DNA of 7,560 nt from an uncultured Muribaculaceae bacterium (GTDB lineage Bacteria > Bacteroidota > Bacteroidia > Bacteroidales > Muribaculaceae): NCBI GenBank assembly GCA_910577355.1, contig CAJTMY010000069.1:1-7560 (forward strand), given 5' to 3'. Position 1 is the stretch's first letter, and each line of letters opens with the position of its first letter. Below the pieces are notes generated by a model that did no database searches, was not told the DNA's origin, and saw nothing but the letters and a program-made list of their open reading frames with translations. This document shows, in pieces, positions 6,880 to 7,560 of this stretch. The translations under genes were made by a program, and so were the position numbers.

Positions 6880-7480
6880 TTTCTGTGATTGCAAGAGGCA
6901 CACAACCTGCTATATAGTTAGGACAATACATTCCGGCAGGCCAACCTTGTCCCCAACAAGTCTCAATATTAGGGCCTTTTTTTATATTTAAGAACTGCCA
7001 TTGATCATATGGTTGAGGATTAGGTTGCACTCCTATGATTCCATTCGTGCTCATTTCATTCTTCACAAAATCCTTCGTCATATCAATAAGCCATTCTAAT
7101 TCTTCGTCATTATACGATTCACTTATTGATCCGTTCTCAACCACAGCAAGCACAGGAGATACATTTGTTGGCACCGAAACCAAAACATATCCTCCATCAT
7201 TCTCAAAGTTTACAGCATATATAAGGCTGTCGGAAAGACCTCGTGAATTTTGTCGTGAAGATAAAACGACAACTTTGTTTTTATCTACACCATAGTTGCT
7301 CCTACTAATGTTATTGTCTGATACCGCATCAATAGCGATTGTGATTGCTTCATCGATAGTACGCGAACGATTGTATGCCGATTGATTGATTGTCTTAGGC
7401 TTGAAATTATCGACCTCTTCCTGCACAGAACATGAAAAGGTTATAACTGCCAAGCCTAAAATCAAGAAAAGTTTATACAT
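6851..7480 (-). CDS. C10 (streptopain/SpeB-like) cysteine protease, truncated after the catalytic cysteine; propeptide retained
   Basis: C10 proteases are secreted papain-fold enzymes made with an inhibitory propeptide. From ATG 7480 the product has 209 residues, about half the usual C10 length. Residues 1-16 form a lipoprotein-type signal ending TFSC (Cys17; an imperfect lipobox), followed by SVQEE. Residues 40-140 match the C10 propeptide/Spi pattern: RTIDEAI, then SLIYAVNFENDGGYVLVS with SPVLAVVENG, then a WL helix. The mature start is also recognisable: WGQGWP at 176-181, a YCP, and AGCVPLAITEI at 191-201 with Cys193 as nucleophile. The reading frame then ends at residue 209, so the catalytic histidine and the glycine-rich C-terminal region are missing. 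It cannot be an active protease as read; it is either a decaying gene or a propeptide-only inhibitor. The longer start at 7531 overlaps the -7 box. It is more AT-rich than the dnaE region. The serpin follows 149 bases downstream on the same strand. Confidence 0.8.
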   Translation of the reverse strand: MYKLFLILGLAVITFSCSVQEEVDNFKPKTINQSAYNRSRTIDEAITIAIDAVSDNNISRSNYGVDKNKVVVLSSRQNSRGLSDSLIYAVNFENDGGYVLVSVPTNVSPVLAVVENGSISESYNDEELEWLIDMTKDFVKNEMSTNGIIGVQPNPQPYDQWQFLNIKKGPNIETCWGQGWPAGMYCPNYIAGCVPLAITEIWKIKRFLS

Positions 7481-7528
7481 GATTTTTTGGTTTATATTAC
7501 TGCCGCACGTAGGTTCAACTGGCAAGTG

Positions 7529-7536
7529 CAAAGATA
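7529..7536 (-). promoter_or_regulatory. -7 promoter box of the truncated C10 gene
   Basis: On the minus strand 7536-7529 reads TATCTTTG, an exact match to TAnnTTTG. The predicted transcription start near 7522 leaves a leader of about 40 bases before ATG 7480. No clear TTTG-type -33 element is visible in the 24 bases left before the window edge. The box supports 7480 over 7531 as the start codon. The promoter may still drive the downstream serpin even though the protease gene is broken. Confidence 0.6.
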
Positions 7537-7560
7537 GCGATTTGTTTGAAGAATTCGGTC

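Noticed and set aside
1..7560. CRISPR array, tRNA, rRNA, riboswitch, insertion sequence or toxin-antitoxin pair
   Set aside because: No regularly spaced repeats, cloverleaf, transposase motifs, terminal inverted repeats or paired small genes were seen on either strand.

Overview
The window reads as a chromosomal segment of a gut-type Bacteroidales bacterium, with Muribaculaceae-like as my best guess. The evidence is a TAnnTTTG-type -7 promoter box upstream of dnaE and of the C10 gene, no Shine-Dalgarno sequence before the genes, lipoproteins with acidic residues after the lipidated cysteine, a DnaE with long lineage-type insertions, and a choloylglycine hydrolase of the Gram-negative kind. 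The placement is an inference from these features and from the moderately GC-rich housekeeping genes; no taxonomic marker gene is present.

Left part (1-1212), plus strand: a secreted choloylglycine-hydrolase-family enzyme (bile salt hydrolase / penicillin V acylase superfamily). Its catalytic cysteine becomes the N-terminus after signal peptide cleavage. It ends at a strong hairpin/T-tract terminator that physically overlaps the promoter of the next gene. Centre (1205-5436), plus strand: dnaE, the replicative DNA polymerase III alpha subunit, followed 8 bases later by a thioredoxin gene (trxA). The two are most likely one transcript, ending at a hairpin in the convergent intergenic gap.

Right part (5448-7560), minus strand: a serpin predicted to be a surface lipoprotein. 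Upstream of it lies a gene for a C10-type (streptopain/SpeB-like) cysteine protease. That gene keeps its lipoprotein signal, the propeptide and the catalytic-cysteine motif, but stops about 16 residues after the cysteine. The rest of the catalytic domain, including the histidine, is absent. A short open stretch in another frame fills most of the 149-base gap to the serpin and looks like leftover coding DNA.

The left and centre genes are ordinary conserved functions. The right-hand protease/inhibitor neighbourhood is more AT-rich, looks accessory, and is the most interesting part. I see no RNA genes, insertion sequences, CRISPR arrays or clearly novel defence system.
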